NCBI GenBank assembly: GCA_030019255.1
Contig: JASEFK010000018.1
Coordinates: 420-46,751, forward strand
Length of the DNA stretch: 46,332 nucleotides
Source of the DNA: Actinomycetota bacterium
GTDB lineage: Bacteria > Actinomycetota > Geothermincolia > Geothermincolales > RBG-13-55-18
Reading direction: 5' to 3'
Under the pieces are notes generated by a model. That model saw only the letters and a program-made list of their open reading frames with translations, searched no databases and had not been told where the DNA came from. The number at the start of each line of letters is the position of its first letter. The first letter of the stretch is position 1. Shown one piece after another: positions 35,203-43,248 of the stretch. Made by a program: the position numbers and the translations under genes.

Positions 35203-36312
35203 TCAGGAAGCGCCGAAGAAGGACCGTATGGCCGCGATCACCGTTTCCTGCTCCTCACGGGTGAGGTGGGGGTACAAAGGGAGGGAAAGGACGCGGCGGG
35301 AAGCCTCTTCGGCCACCGGGCAGGGTGGGCCGGGATACCCGCGGAAGGGAGGTTGCCGGTGCACGGGAAGGGGATAGTGAATGACCGTCTCCACGCCTTT
35401 CTCGTCCAGGTGCCGGCGGAGGTCGTCCCGCCGGTCGCTGGTCACGACGAAGAGATGATAGACGTGTTCCTCGCCTTCCCGGCACTCCGGCAGGCCCAGG
35501 GGAAGGTCGGCGAAGGCCTTGATGTACCTCCGGGCCATTTCCCGGCGGCGCCGGTTCCATTCCGGTAGGTACTTGAGCTTGATGCGCAGGAAAGTCGCCT
35601 GCAGCTCGTCCAGGCGGCTGTTGGGGCCCACCTTGGCGAGAAGGTCACGTTCCACGCGGCCGTAATCACGGAGGCATCGCAACTCGTGGGCCAGCTCCTC
35701 GTCCGAGGTTACCACCATGCCCCCGTCCCCGTAGGCACCGAGGTTCTTGGTGGGGTAGAAGCTGAAACAGCCCGCCGCTCCGTAGGAACCTGTCATCTTT
35801 CCGTCCAGGGACGCCCCGTGGGACTGGGCACAGTCCTCCACCAGGAGAAGGCTGTGCCGCTCGGCCAACTTCCCCAGGGCGGGCATGTCCGCCGGGCGTC
35901 CGAAAAGGTGCACGGGGAGGATACAGCGTGTGCGGGGGGTGATCCTCTCCTCCGCGCTGGCGGGGTCCAGGGTGAGGGTGCGCGGGTCCACGTCGGCGAA
36001 CACCGGCACGGCGCCGGCGAGGTTCACGGCCACCGCCGTGGGAGGGGCGGTAAAGGCGGGAAGGATGACCTCGTCCCCTTCCCCGATTCCCAGGCCGCGC
36101 AGGGCGAGGAGCAGGGCGTCGGTGCCCGAGGCTACCCCTATGCCGTGCTTTACCCCACAGAAGGCGGCCAGCTCCCTTTCCAGGGATTCCACCTCCGGGC
36201 CCAGGATGTAACGGCCCCGTTTTACAAAGGAGGAGAAGGCGCGACCGAGTTCCTCTTGGAGTTCCCGGTCCTGGCGGGTGAGATCCAGAAAGGGTACCCT
36301 CGGTGCCTTCAA
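35203..36312 (-). CDS. DegT/DnrJ/EryC1-family PLP aminotransferase
   Basis: It is a sugar aminotransferase of 369 aa that probably acts on a nucleotide-linked keto-sugar. PLP features: GVASGTDALLLAL phosphate site (residues 59-71), VEDCAQSHGA with Asp160, and the Schiff-base Lys189 in SFYPTKNLGAYGDGG. The C-terminal HYPLPVH and PLYPHLTREEQ match the family. The best start is TTG 36312, whose TTGA overlaps the stop of the upstream epimerase; no ATG or GTG is available near the homologous start. It belongs to a three-gene minus-strand operon. Confidence 0.92.
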   Translation of the reverse strand: MKAPRVPFLDLTRQDRELQEELGRAFSSFVKRGRYILGPEVESLERELAAFCGVKHGIGVASGTDALLLALRGLGIGEGDEVILPAFTAPPTAVAVNLAGAVPVFADVDPRTLTLDPASAEERITPRTRCILPVHLFGRPADMPALGKLAERHSLLLVEDCAQSHGASLDGKMTGSYGAAGCFSFYPTKNLGAYGDGGMVVTSDEELAHELRCLRDYGRVERDLLAKVGPNSRLDELQATFLRIKLKYLPEWNRRRREMARRYIKAFADLPLGLPECREGEEHVYHLFVVTSDRRDDLRRHLDEKGVETVIHYPLPVHRQPPFRGYPGPPCPVAEEASRRVLSLPLYPHLTREEQETVIAAIRSFFGAS

Positions 36313-37355
36313 GTCGATCTCTTTCGGATCAGGGACGGTTTCACCCTGGAGGGGCGGAAATAGCGTTCGCCGTGCATGCGGTAGAAGGCGATGGTCTCCT
36401 GGAGCCCGGCACGGAAATCCCACTTGGGTTCCCACTCCAGGACGGCCCGCAGCCGCGAGATGTCCAGGACTATATCGCCGGGTTCCACGCAAGCGCGCTC
36501 CGGCGGATAGGGGGCCAGGGACCAGTCGGTTCCCGCCTCCTCGCTCACCGCCTGCGCTGCCTCGGCCACGGTTATGGATTTCCCGGAGGCCAGGTTGAGG
36601 GACATACCCCGGCATTCCGGGTCGGCGGCGGCCAGGAGCAGGGCTTCCACGGCGTCCTCCACGTAGAGAAAGTCCCTGGCCTGGGTCCCATCTCCGAAGA
36701 CGCGTATCTCCTTCCCTTGCAGTCCCAGGCGGATGAACCAGTTCAGGAACCCCTGCCCGTCGTGCATCATCTGGTGGCGGGGCCCGAAGACGTTGGTGAG
36801 GCGCAGGGAGAGGTAGCTTATGCGCCCTTGTTCGTGGAAGATGCGGTGGTATTCCTCCACGGCGGTCTTGTGCACCCCGTTGATGTCCACCGGGCGGAGG
36901 GGATGGTCCTCGTTCACCGGCAGGTAGAGGGGACTGCCGTACTGGCTCCGGGAACCGGTGTATATCACGGGGATCCCTGGATTGAGCTCCGCCAGGGCGC
37001 TCAGGAAGCGCAGCTGGCTCACGCAGTTCCTCTTCAGATCGCGAAGGGGATGGTGCAGGGATCCTACGTGGCTCACGCAGGCGGCGAGGTTGAAGACCAA
37101 ATCCTGCCCCGGGAGATGTTCGGACAACGCGCGGGTGGCGCCGATGTCCGAGACCACCAGGGTGACCTCCTCCAGGACGTCCTCCAGGTTGAAGAGGTTG
37201 GCGCCCTGGTCGGGAAAACAGGCGTCGATCACCGTGACCCGGGAGCCCATGGCGACCAGGCGGCGCACCAGGTTGCTCCCGATGAACCCCAGGCCCCCGG
37301 TGACCAGCACCCGACGACTCCGGTAATATTCCTCCAGCCTCTGCCCGTCCCGCAT
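36309..37355 (-). CDS. NAD-dependent epimerase/dehydratase (extended SDR), Tyr-to-Asn variant
   Basis: It is a nucleotide-sugar modifying extended SDR of 348 aa. The Rossmann NAD motif is VLVTGGLGFIGSNLVRRL (residues 16-33). The C-terminal half is typical (FGPRHQMMHDGQGFLNWF, GDGTQARDFLYVEDAVEALL, LNLASGKSITVAE). The usual YxxxK active site reads NGVHK (Asn159-Lys163), so the catalytic Tyr is replaced by Asn while Lys is kept. ATG 37355 has AAGGGAG 9 bases upstream and starts 1 base after the preceding stop; an ATG at 37403 would overlap the upstream gene by 47 bases. Confidence 0.9.
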   Translation of the reverse strand: MRDGQRLEEYYRSRRVLVTGGLGFIGSNLVRRLVAMGSRVTVIDACFPDQGANLFNLEDVLEEVTLVVSDIGATRALSEHLPGQDLVFNLAACVSHVGSLHHPLRDLKRNCVSQLRFLSALAELNPGIPVIYTGSRSQYGSPLYLPVNEDHPLRPVDINGVHKTAVEEYHRIFHEQGRISYLSLRLTNVFGPRHQMMHDGQGFLNWFIRLGLQGKEIRVFGDGTQARDFLYVEDAVEALLLAAADPECRGMSLNLASGKSITVAEAAQAVSEEAGTDWSLAPYPPERACVEPGDIVLDISRLRAVLEWEPKWDFRAGLQETIAFYRMHGERYFRPSRVKPSLIRKRST

Positions 37356-37356
37356 G

Positions 37357-40300
37357 TCAAATTTCTCCCTTGCGCCATAACCGTATCCATAATGAAACAT
37401 CACCCCTCACCATGGCAAGCAGGTTCCGGAGGCGGAAGAACTGGCTCTTCCCCTCCCGGCGGGGAAGGTGGCGCACGGGCACTTCGGCGAAAACGGCACC
37501 TGCCGCCTGCAGGCCCTTCACCAGCTCTACGCATATGGAGCCTCCCTCCGAGCGCAGGTCGAGGCTCCTGGCCAGGTCACCGCGCATGAGCCGGAAGTCG
37601 CAGTCCACGTCCCGGATGGGAACCAGGAAAAGGCGGCGCACCACCCGGTTGTATATGCCTCCCAGCACCACGCGGTACCAGGGGTCGCTGCGGGATTCCT
37701 TGTACCCGTTGACCACGTCGGCAACCCCGGTCAGGGCGTGGAGCTTGCGCAGTTCCTCCACGTCGTACTGGCCGTCGCTGTCAGTGTAGAAAATCCAATT
37801 TTTGGAAGATATCTTTATCCCGCTGCGCAGGGCCGCCCCGTAGCCGCGGTTGCGGTCGTGCCGGACCACCCTCACCTCGGGGTGGGCGGCGGCCACGGAA
37901 TCGATGACCACACCCGAGGCGTCGGAGCTCCCGTCGTCCACGATGATGACCTCGTAATCGTCCGTCAGCTCCCGCAGCACCCGGAGGGCCTTCTCCACCA
38001 CCTCCCCGATGGTGGCGGAATCGTTGTAGCAGGGGAAGAAGGCGCTTATCCCCCCGGAGTCGGGCGGAGGAAGAGAGGTTTTTTCGCTTTCCTTTGCTCG
38101 TTCTCGGGCCCGCTCCCGGCGCAGGGACAAGACCAGGAGGCCGAGGAAGGCGGCCAGGGAAAGGAGGCTGATCACCCCTCCCGCGAGCAGCCCCGGCGAA
38201 CGGTAGCGGAGGGAGACCCGGTGTTCGCCCGCCGGCAGGTAAAGGGCGGTCAGGAAACCATAGGCGGAGAACAGGGGGCGTTCCTCCCCGTCCAGGAAGG
38301 CTTTCCACCCGGGCAGGTAATCCTGGTTGAGCACAAGCACGGTATCTCCGGTGCCCGAGGTCCGGAGAAGGAGACCGTCGCCGCCCCTTTCCAGCACTTC
38401 CACCCTCGTTTCCCCTTCCGGCCTGGAAATATTTTCTATTCGCCGCCGCGTCGCGGGATCCACCTCGGCGCGCGAGAGTATGACCTCGCCCTCGCGGTAT
38501 CCCTCCCAGAAGGCCAGGTCCACCGCGGCTTTCCAGTCGTCTACCCACCGCACTTCCCAGGCGGTGAAGGCCTGTGGTGCGGGGTCCCCCACCCGGTAAA
38601 CGGCGTACCTCCCGTCGGAATAGACCGGGGCCCAGGGCAGGAGGGGCACCGACCTGCCATCCTCGTCCACCAGGCTGACGGCGGCCAGGCGGGAGCCCCG
38701 CAGCCCCTCGGAGCAGAGGGAGAAGACCGAGAGGCGGTCGGTGTGGCGCAGGCGGAGGGGAATCCTTATCTCCAAGGCCTCCCGCCCGTCGCCGAAACCG
38801 GGAGAGCGGAACCTCACCCTCTGGAAGTTGACCGGTCCCTGGTCGTACATCACGGAAAGGAAATAGTCCTCCTCTCCGGTGTCCTTTTCCAGGACCAGCA
38901 GGGGCAGGTCCTGCAGCCGCCCTCCCCGGCGGGCCTGGAGCTTGAGATGGACGGTTCCCAGGGATTCCGGGTCCAGAATGGGTCCGTCCAGCAGCAGCCG
39001 CAGCTCTCTTCCCTTGACCGAGGGGTCGACGGCGTAATCGACGCTGCCCATCCAGGAGGGGAAGGTAAAAGGAGAACCCAGGTCGTATGCCGTGCCCCGT
39101 ACCCTGACCAGGTTGGAGAGGAGGACCTTCACCCCCGCCAGGGCCAGAGCCCTGTCCCTGGGTTCCACCTGGAGGAGTCCCAGGAAGCGGTCTACCCTGG
39201 CGGGCGGGATGGTGGAGAATCCGAAGGCATCTTCCAACCCGTATGGGAGGAGCTGGTTGGGGGCCAAGGAGAACTCCCCCCGCTTCACCCCCGGCTCACC
39301 CAGAAGGGCCACCCTGCCGCCGGCGCTATCTTCCTCCAGTACGTCCAGCACCGGAGGCCGGTAATCGGCCCGGTTGCGAGGGATGGGCTTGAACACCAGG
39401 CCGGCGACGTAAAAGACGTCCAGGACGGCCAGGATGACCACCAGGGCGGCCACCGTCCTCCTGCCGTTGACCCCCCTCCAGGGATATTTCAACAAGAACA
39501 GAAAGAGGACCAGGAGGCCCACGGGGATCAGAAGCTCCACGTGGGGGGAGGTGAAGTAAGCGGCCAACCCGTCCAGGACCTGCGAAGCGGAGATCTTGAT
39601 GCCGGAGAGGAAAGGGCCGCTCACGGCGGCGGCGAAATCCCGGAAATGGAGCACGTCGGTGCGGTAAAGCAATACGAAAAGCGCGAGAAGGGCCGCGGAA
39701 GCGGTGGCGAAGACGGTCCATCCCCGAAGGATGCCGTGAAGCTGGTCCGGTTCCAGTTCCTCCCCGCGCCAGCGGTCGAAGCCCATGGCCCCCAGGACGA
39801 GGAGGCAGAGGTTGGTGATCAGGAAGAAACGACCGGGACCCTTGAGCACGTGAAAGCCGGGGAGATGACGCAGGACAGGCCACAGCAGCCCCTGGTTCCC
39901 CAGGCTTAAGAGCAGTGCAACCACGCCCGCCCAGAAGAGGAAAGGGGCCGGCCAGCGGCGCGGTTTCCTCAGGGCCGCGGGGGCGAAGAGGAGGGGCAGG
40001 ATTCCCGCGTAAATGTAGGTCTCCTCGAAGGTCCAGGCCCCGAGGTACCCGCTCTGGGCCAGGCCCCTGCCGAAGGCGCGGGGGAAGAAGACGCCCGCGA
40101 GCTGGAGGACGGGCAGGTTACCCACGTTGGACAGGGAGGAGGAGAGGCCGCCCGCCCGGTAGGAACTGTTCACCAGGTGGTAACTGGGAAGGTTCTGGAT
40201 CATCCCCAGGCCGAGGCCCAGGGCGACGGACCCTCCCCAGCGGGCCAGGGCCGCCATCCTGGAACTTCGCTGTGAAGCCTCCGGGTGCAGGAAGACGTAG

Positions 40301-40923
40301 AAGAAGGACAGGAGCACCTCGATGAGGGGTATCATCAGGAACCCGGAGAGAAACTGGAGGCCGAGAACGCCCCCGGCCAGGAGGTGGAACGAAAACCGAT
40401 TTTCCTGAAGGGCCCTTTCCAGGAGGTACAGGAAAAGGGGAATCCAGGCCAGGGTGGCCACCACGTTGGGATGCACCAGGTGGGCGAGGAAGAAGCCCGA
40501 CAGCATGAAGGGGGCGGCGGCAAAGCAGGATGCGGAACGGCCCAGGCGGAGGAGCCGGCAGTAGAGGTAGAGAAAGCATCCGCCCAGAAGGTAGTGGAGG
40601 ACCAGGAAGTAATTGAACCCCGCAGTGGAAGGAAGGAGCATGAAAGGCGGGGTCAAGGGGTAGAATAAGGCCATCTCGCTGTCGGCGAAGAGCGGGAACC
40701 CGCAGTATATGCCGGAGCACCAGAAGGAGAAGTCCCCGCTCCGCAAAAGTCCCGAGAGGTATTTCCAGTTGGGCAGGTAATAGTTCCTGATGTCCGAGAT
40801 CCAGGGCACCTTCCGGAGAAGGAGAAGTTGGCGGAAAAATAGAAAAACGGTACCCGCGAGGAGGAGAAGGGGCCAGATTCTCCTCCCTTCCTTACCCCCG
40901 ATCACCCTTGTCCCGTTCTCCAT
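37357..40923 (-). CDS. Large membrane protein: YfhO-like GT-C domain fused to a GT2 glycosyltransferase
   Basis: This 1188-aa protein starts with many hydrophobic segments (first at IWPLLLLAGTVFLFFRQLLL) and SDIRNYYLPNWKYLSG, the loop of YfhO/GT-C-like membrane proteins. A large extracytoplasmic part follows and ends with NQDYLPGWKAFLDGEERPLF and AGEHRVSLRYRSPG, the YfhO C-terminal signature, then a last TM. From about residue 955 a GT2 domain follows: ISAFFPCYNDSATIGE, VDDGSSD, YTDSDGQYD and a polyprenyl-type DCDFRLMRGD. It probably transfers sugars from lipid carrier donors outside the cell and makes the donor with its GT2 part. ATG 40923 is the most plausible start, but its SD is tight. 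Confidence 0.85.
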   Translation of the reverse strand: MENGTRVIGGKEGRRIWPLLLLAGTVFLFFRQLLLLRKVPWISDIRNYYLPNWKYLSGLLRSGDFSFWCSGIYCGFPLFADSEMALFYPLTPPFMLLPSTAGFNYFLVLHYLLGGCFLYLYCRLLRLGRSASCFAAAPFMLSGFFLAHLVHPNVVATLAWIPLFLYLLERALQENRFSFHLLAGGVLGLQFLSGFLMIPLIEVLLSFFYVFLHPEASQRSSRMAALARWGGSVALGLGLGMIQNLPSYHLVNSSYRAGGLSSSLSNVGNLPVLQLAGVFFPRAFGRGLAQSGYLGAWTFEETYIYAGILPLLFAPAALRKPRRWPAPFLFWAGVVALLLSLGNQGLLWPVLRHLPGFHVLKGPGRFFLITNLCLLVLGAMGFDRWRGEELEPDQLHGILRGWTVFATASAALLALFVLLYRTDVLHFRDFAAAVSGPFLSGIKISASQVLDGLAAYFTSPHVELLIPVGLLVLFLFLLKYPWRGVNGRRTVAALVVILAVLDVFYVAGLVFKPIPRNRADYRPPVLDVLEEDSAGGRVALLGEPGVKRGEFSLAPNQLLPYGLEDAFGFSTIPPARVDRFLGLLQVEPRDRALALAGVKVLLSNLVRVRGTAYDLGSPFTFPSWMGSVDYAVDPSVKGRELRLLLDGPILDPESLGTVHLKLQARRGGRLQDLPLLVLEKDTGEEDYFLSVMYDQGPVNFQRVRFRSPGFGDGREALEIRIPLRLRHTDRLSVFSLCSEGLRGSRLAAVSLVDEDGRSVPLLPWAPVYSDGRYAVYRVGDPAPQAFTAWEVRWVDDWKAAVDLAFWEGYREGEVILSRAEVDPATRRRIENISRPEGETRVEVLERGGDGLLLRTSGTGDTVLVLNQDYLPGWKAFLDGEERPLFSAYGFLTALYLPAGEHRVSLRYRSPGLLAGGVISLLSLAAFLGLLVLSLRRERARERAKESEKTSLPPPDSGGISAFFPCYNDSATIGEVVEKALRVLRELTDDYEVIIVDDGSSDASGVVIDSVAAAHPEVRVVRHDRNRGYGAALRSGIKISSKNWIFYTDSDGQYDVEELRKLHALTGVADVVNGYKESRSDPWYRVVLGGIYNRVVRRLFLVPIRDVDCDFRLMRGDLARSLDLRSEGGSICVELVKGLQAAGAVFAEVPVRHLPRREGKSQFFRLRNLLAMVRGDVSLWIRLWRKGEI

Positions 40924-41470
40924 CTCCCGATCCGCATATGCCCCTCCCCTTCTTCGGGGTGTTGATGGGTCACCTGATCCTTGAACCTCCGTAGATGCCC
41001 GCGATCTCACCTTGCCTCCCGAGCGCGGTCCTTGCAAGGAAGTAAGTGCTCCTCCCTTCCTCGGGGTGCAGGCATCTCCTCCCGGCAGGTCCCGACGGTG
41101 CCTGCGGCTTTACCTGTCTCCGAGGAGCGGTTCGAGCAATAAGATATACCTCGCCTGCCTCCAGCACAACAAGCTGCGCCCCCTTCCTCCCGTTGACCTT
41201 GTTTTGGCACGAGGAAAGGCTGGTCTTCAAGCATTTTCAACCCTGAAAGCGACCACTGGGCCCGTCCAGCGCGCCCACATCCATGGCCTTTTTTATAAGA
41301 GATGGTTAGCGATATGCCTGGAGAGGAAACCTGCGGCGCTTGCCGGGAAACTTCCTTCCGCGGGTCGCCTGGGGGGAAGGGTGGGGTTTCTTGGAGGTGA
41401 CAGCTGGACGAGAGGCCTACGGATGGAGGCGGGACCCGCGCCCGCGTTATATCCGCGTTGAGGGCGCACA
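40924..41470. other. Long intergenic region between divergent yfhO-like gene and fmdB
   Basis: About 550 bases without a recognised gene before the fmdB promoter. The part 40990-41168 contains two diverged copies of an approximately 75-base unit (listed). A minus-strand frame (41230-40970, TTG start) reads through both copies and repeats a peptide motif, but it has no clear RBS. The segment 41280-41300 is AT-rich. Confidence 0.6.
40990..41168 (-). repeat. Two degenerate repeat units, 102-103 bases apart
   Basis: Copy 1 is about 40990-41067 and copy 2 about 41093-41168, with about two-thirds identity by eye and small indels. Read on the minus strand in one frame both encode similar peptides: YFLARTALGRQGE in one and YLIARTAPRRQVK in the other, 34 residues apart. 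This suggests either a decayed coding repeat or a dispersed repeat family. Confidence 0.5.
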
Positions 41471-41499
41471 TTGTCCCCCGGCACGGAGGGTAATAGAAT
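41471..41499 (+). promoter_or_regulatory. Promoter for fmdB-type gene
   Basis: TTGTCC (41471-41476), 17 bases, TAGAAT (41494-41499): -35 matches 4 of 6 and -10 matches 5 of 6. The predicted transcript would begin near 41506, leaving a leader of about 18 bases that holds the AAAGGAAGG ribosome-binding site. Confidence 0.65.
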
Positions 41500-41523
41500 T
41501 ATTTCGAAAGGAAGGTGATGTTT

Positions 41524-41760
41524 ATGCCCTTCTACGAATACAAGTGCGGAGATTGCGGTGAGACCTTCGAATATTTCGCCCGCAGCATGTCGGACGCGGC
41601 GGAGTGCTGTTCCCGCTGCGGGAGCCGGGAGATAAAGAAGCTCTTCTCCTCCTTCGGGTTCAAGAGCGGGTCCGCTTCCTCGGGGGATTTCCGCTCCTCG
41701 GCCTCCTCTTCCAGCTGTTCCTCCTGCACCGCCACCAGCTGCTCCTCCTGCAAGCCCTGA
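41524..41760 (+). CDS. FmdB-family zinc-ribbon protein
   Basis: It is a small putative regulatory protein of 78 aa. MPFYEYKCGDCGETFEYF and CSRCGSREIKKLFSSF give the two Cys-x2-Cys pairs of the FmdB zinc ribbon. The C-terminal 27 residues are Ser/Cys-rich (SSCSSCTATSCSSCKP), a low-complexity tail seen in many family members. ATG 41524 is 8 bases after AAAGGAAGG; ATG 41518 is only 2 bases away and less likely. Function unproven in this organism. Confidence 0.9.
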   Translation: MPFYEYKCGDCGETFEYFARSMSDAAECCSRCGSREIKKLFSSFGFKSGSASSGDFRSSASSSSCSSCTATSCSSCKP

Positions 41761-42063
41761 AGGAACGCCATCCGGCGCCGCTTCATCACCTGGGGACAGG
41801 CAGGCAAGAAAGGCCGCGGCATAAGGGGCGGGGAGGGCGGGGACTGAAAACCTGGATGCAAGGATACCTCACGCCTTTCCTTCCGTCGCTTACACTGGCC
41901 CCAATACCTTCCCCACCATGCACGTCGCGCCCATCCCCGGGGTTGTAAAAGCGGGTCGCCGGTTATTGAATATATTTAACCCCGAAGGGCGGAGTCGGAT
42001 TCCGCCCGCCGGGAGGGATGGTTTAGGCCGGAGGTCCCTTTAGCGGAGGGTTGGGAGGTGGAT
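41761..42063 (+). other. Intergenic region with candidate promoter and hairpin upstream of the UDG gene
   Basis: This 303-base gap holds no gene. A candidate promoter is TTGTAA (41943-41948), 17 bases, TTGAAT (41966-41971). Downstream, GGGCGGA (41987-41993) pairs with TCCGCCC (42001-42007) around 7 bases, which would place a stable stem in the leader of the following gene. Confidence 0.5.
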
Positions 42064-42720
42064 ATGGGGGACTGGAGAGAAGCGACCACCCTGGAGGAGC
42101 TCTACGAGGCCATCAAGGACTGCATGGCCTGCTCCCTCGGAATAACCCGTACCAACCTGGTCCTGGGGAGCGGCAATCCGGATGCAGAGATCATGTTCGT
42201 GGGGGAGGCCCCCGGTTTCCACGAGGACCGCCAGGGGATACCCTTCGTGGGCCCGGCCGGCCAGTTCCTGGACCAGCTGCTGCGGTCCATCGGGCTGCAG
42301 CGTTCCCAGGTCTACATCGCCAATACCCTGAAATGCCGCCCCCCGGAAAACCGGGACCCGCTGCCCGAGGAACTGTCCGCCTGCACCCCCTACCTCTACA
42401 AGCAGATAGAGATAATCAGGCCGCGCATCATCTGCACGCTGGGCAACCATGCCACCAAGATACTTCTGCGCACCGGGACGGGTATATCCCAGCTCCATGG
42501 CAAGCTCATCCGCAAGGGGGGTCTGGCCTACGTTCCCCTTTTCCATCCCGCGGCCGCCTTGCACAAGCCTCCCCTGAAGGCCGTTCTGGTGGAGGATTTC
42601 CAGAGGCTGAAGGAGCACCTGGACGCGGAAAGGGTGCGCTGGGAAGCCGGGGAGGGGCCTTCGGAGGAGGCGGTCCCGGCTGCAGCGGACGAACAGCCGG
42701 AGCAGATGGGCCTCTTCTGA
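42064..42720 (+). CDS. Family 4 uracil-DNA glycosylase (Fe-S)
   Basis: It removes uracil from DNA. It has 218 aa. Four Cys (Cys20, Cys23, Cys91, Cys107) match the 4Fe-4S ligand spacing of thermophilic family 4 UDGs. Motif GEAPGFHED (47-55) and the FHPAA motif (His161) are the active-site motifs. The last five residues are QMGLF, resembling a sliding-clamp-binding pentapeptide after an acidic/Pro linker. ATG 42064 is 5 bases after GGGAGG; GTG 42058 is possible. Confidence 0.93.
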   Translation: MGDWREATTLEELYEAIKDCMACSLGITRTNLVLGSGNPDAEIMFVGEAPGFHEDRQGIPFVGPAGQFLDQLLRSIGLQRSQVYIANTLKCRPPENRDPLPEELSACTPYLYKQIEIIRPRIICTLGNHATKILLRTGTGISQLHGKLIRKGGLAYVPLFHPAAALHKPPLKAVLVEDFQRLKEHLDAERVRWEAGEGPSEEAVPAAADEQPEQMGLF

Positions 42721-42738
42721 AGGGGTGTTGGCCTTACC

Positions 42739-43248
42739 GTGGCGACGGAGAGGGATTCCGGGACCGGTGGCTTGCTTCCTGCCTTCCAAACGCGGGGGGA
42801 GGGGGAGACCCGGAAGCTGGCCTCCCGCCTGGCCGAGCTCCTCCAGCCGGGGGACGTCATACTTCTGGTGGGCGAGCTGGGGACCGGCAAGACCTCCTTC
42901 GTCCGGGGTCTGGCCGAGGGCCTTGGGGTGGGGGAGAGGGTGGTGAGCCCCACCTTCACCCTGCTCAGGGAATACCGGGGTCGCCTTCCCCTTCACCATC
43001 TCGACGCTTACCGACTGGAGGGCGCCTCGGATCTTCTTGACCTCGGCGTGGAGGAACTCCTGGGAGGCGAAGGGGTGGTCGCCGTGGAGTGGGGCGACCG
43101 GGTGAGGGAGTTCTTCCGCGATGAATACCTGGAGGTGGACCTCTCCTACGGCGAAGAGGAAAACGAGCGGGTCGTCCGCCTGGTTCCCAGGGGAGGAACC
43201 TGGGGGGAGAGATTGAAAGGTTTGGAGAAGATTCCTGATGGAAAATAA
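42739..43248 (+). CDS. tsaE: tRNA threonylcarbamoyladenosine biosynthesis ATPase TsaE
   Basis: It is the ATPase of the t6A37 tRNA modification complex. It has 169 aa. The P-loop GELGTGKTSFVRGLAEGL (about 48-65), VVSPTFTLLREY (switch) and HHLDAYRLEG with VAVEWGDRV are family motifs. The start is GTG 42739, with AGGGGTG upstream at loose spacing. It overlaps tsaB by 11 bases. Confidence 0.95.
   Translation: MATERDSGTGGLLPAFQTRGEGETRKLASRLAELLQPGDVILLVGELGTGKTSFVRGLAEGLGVGERVVSPTFTLLREYRGRLPLHHLDAYRLEGASDLLDLGVEELLGGEGVVAVEWGDRVREFFRDEYLEVDLSYGEEENERVVRLVPRGGTWGERLKGLEKIPDGK

Noticed and set aside
37356-37403. ATG 37403 as epimerase start
   Set aside because: It would overlap the end of the YfhO-GT2 gene and add a Tyr/Gly-rich non-homologous segment; ATG 37355 has an SD at 9 bases.
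41110-41160. tRNA-like GGTTCGAGC segment
   Set aside because: It looks like a T-psi-C loop, but the flanking bases do not form the T stem and no anticodon or acceptor stem could be found.
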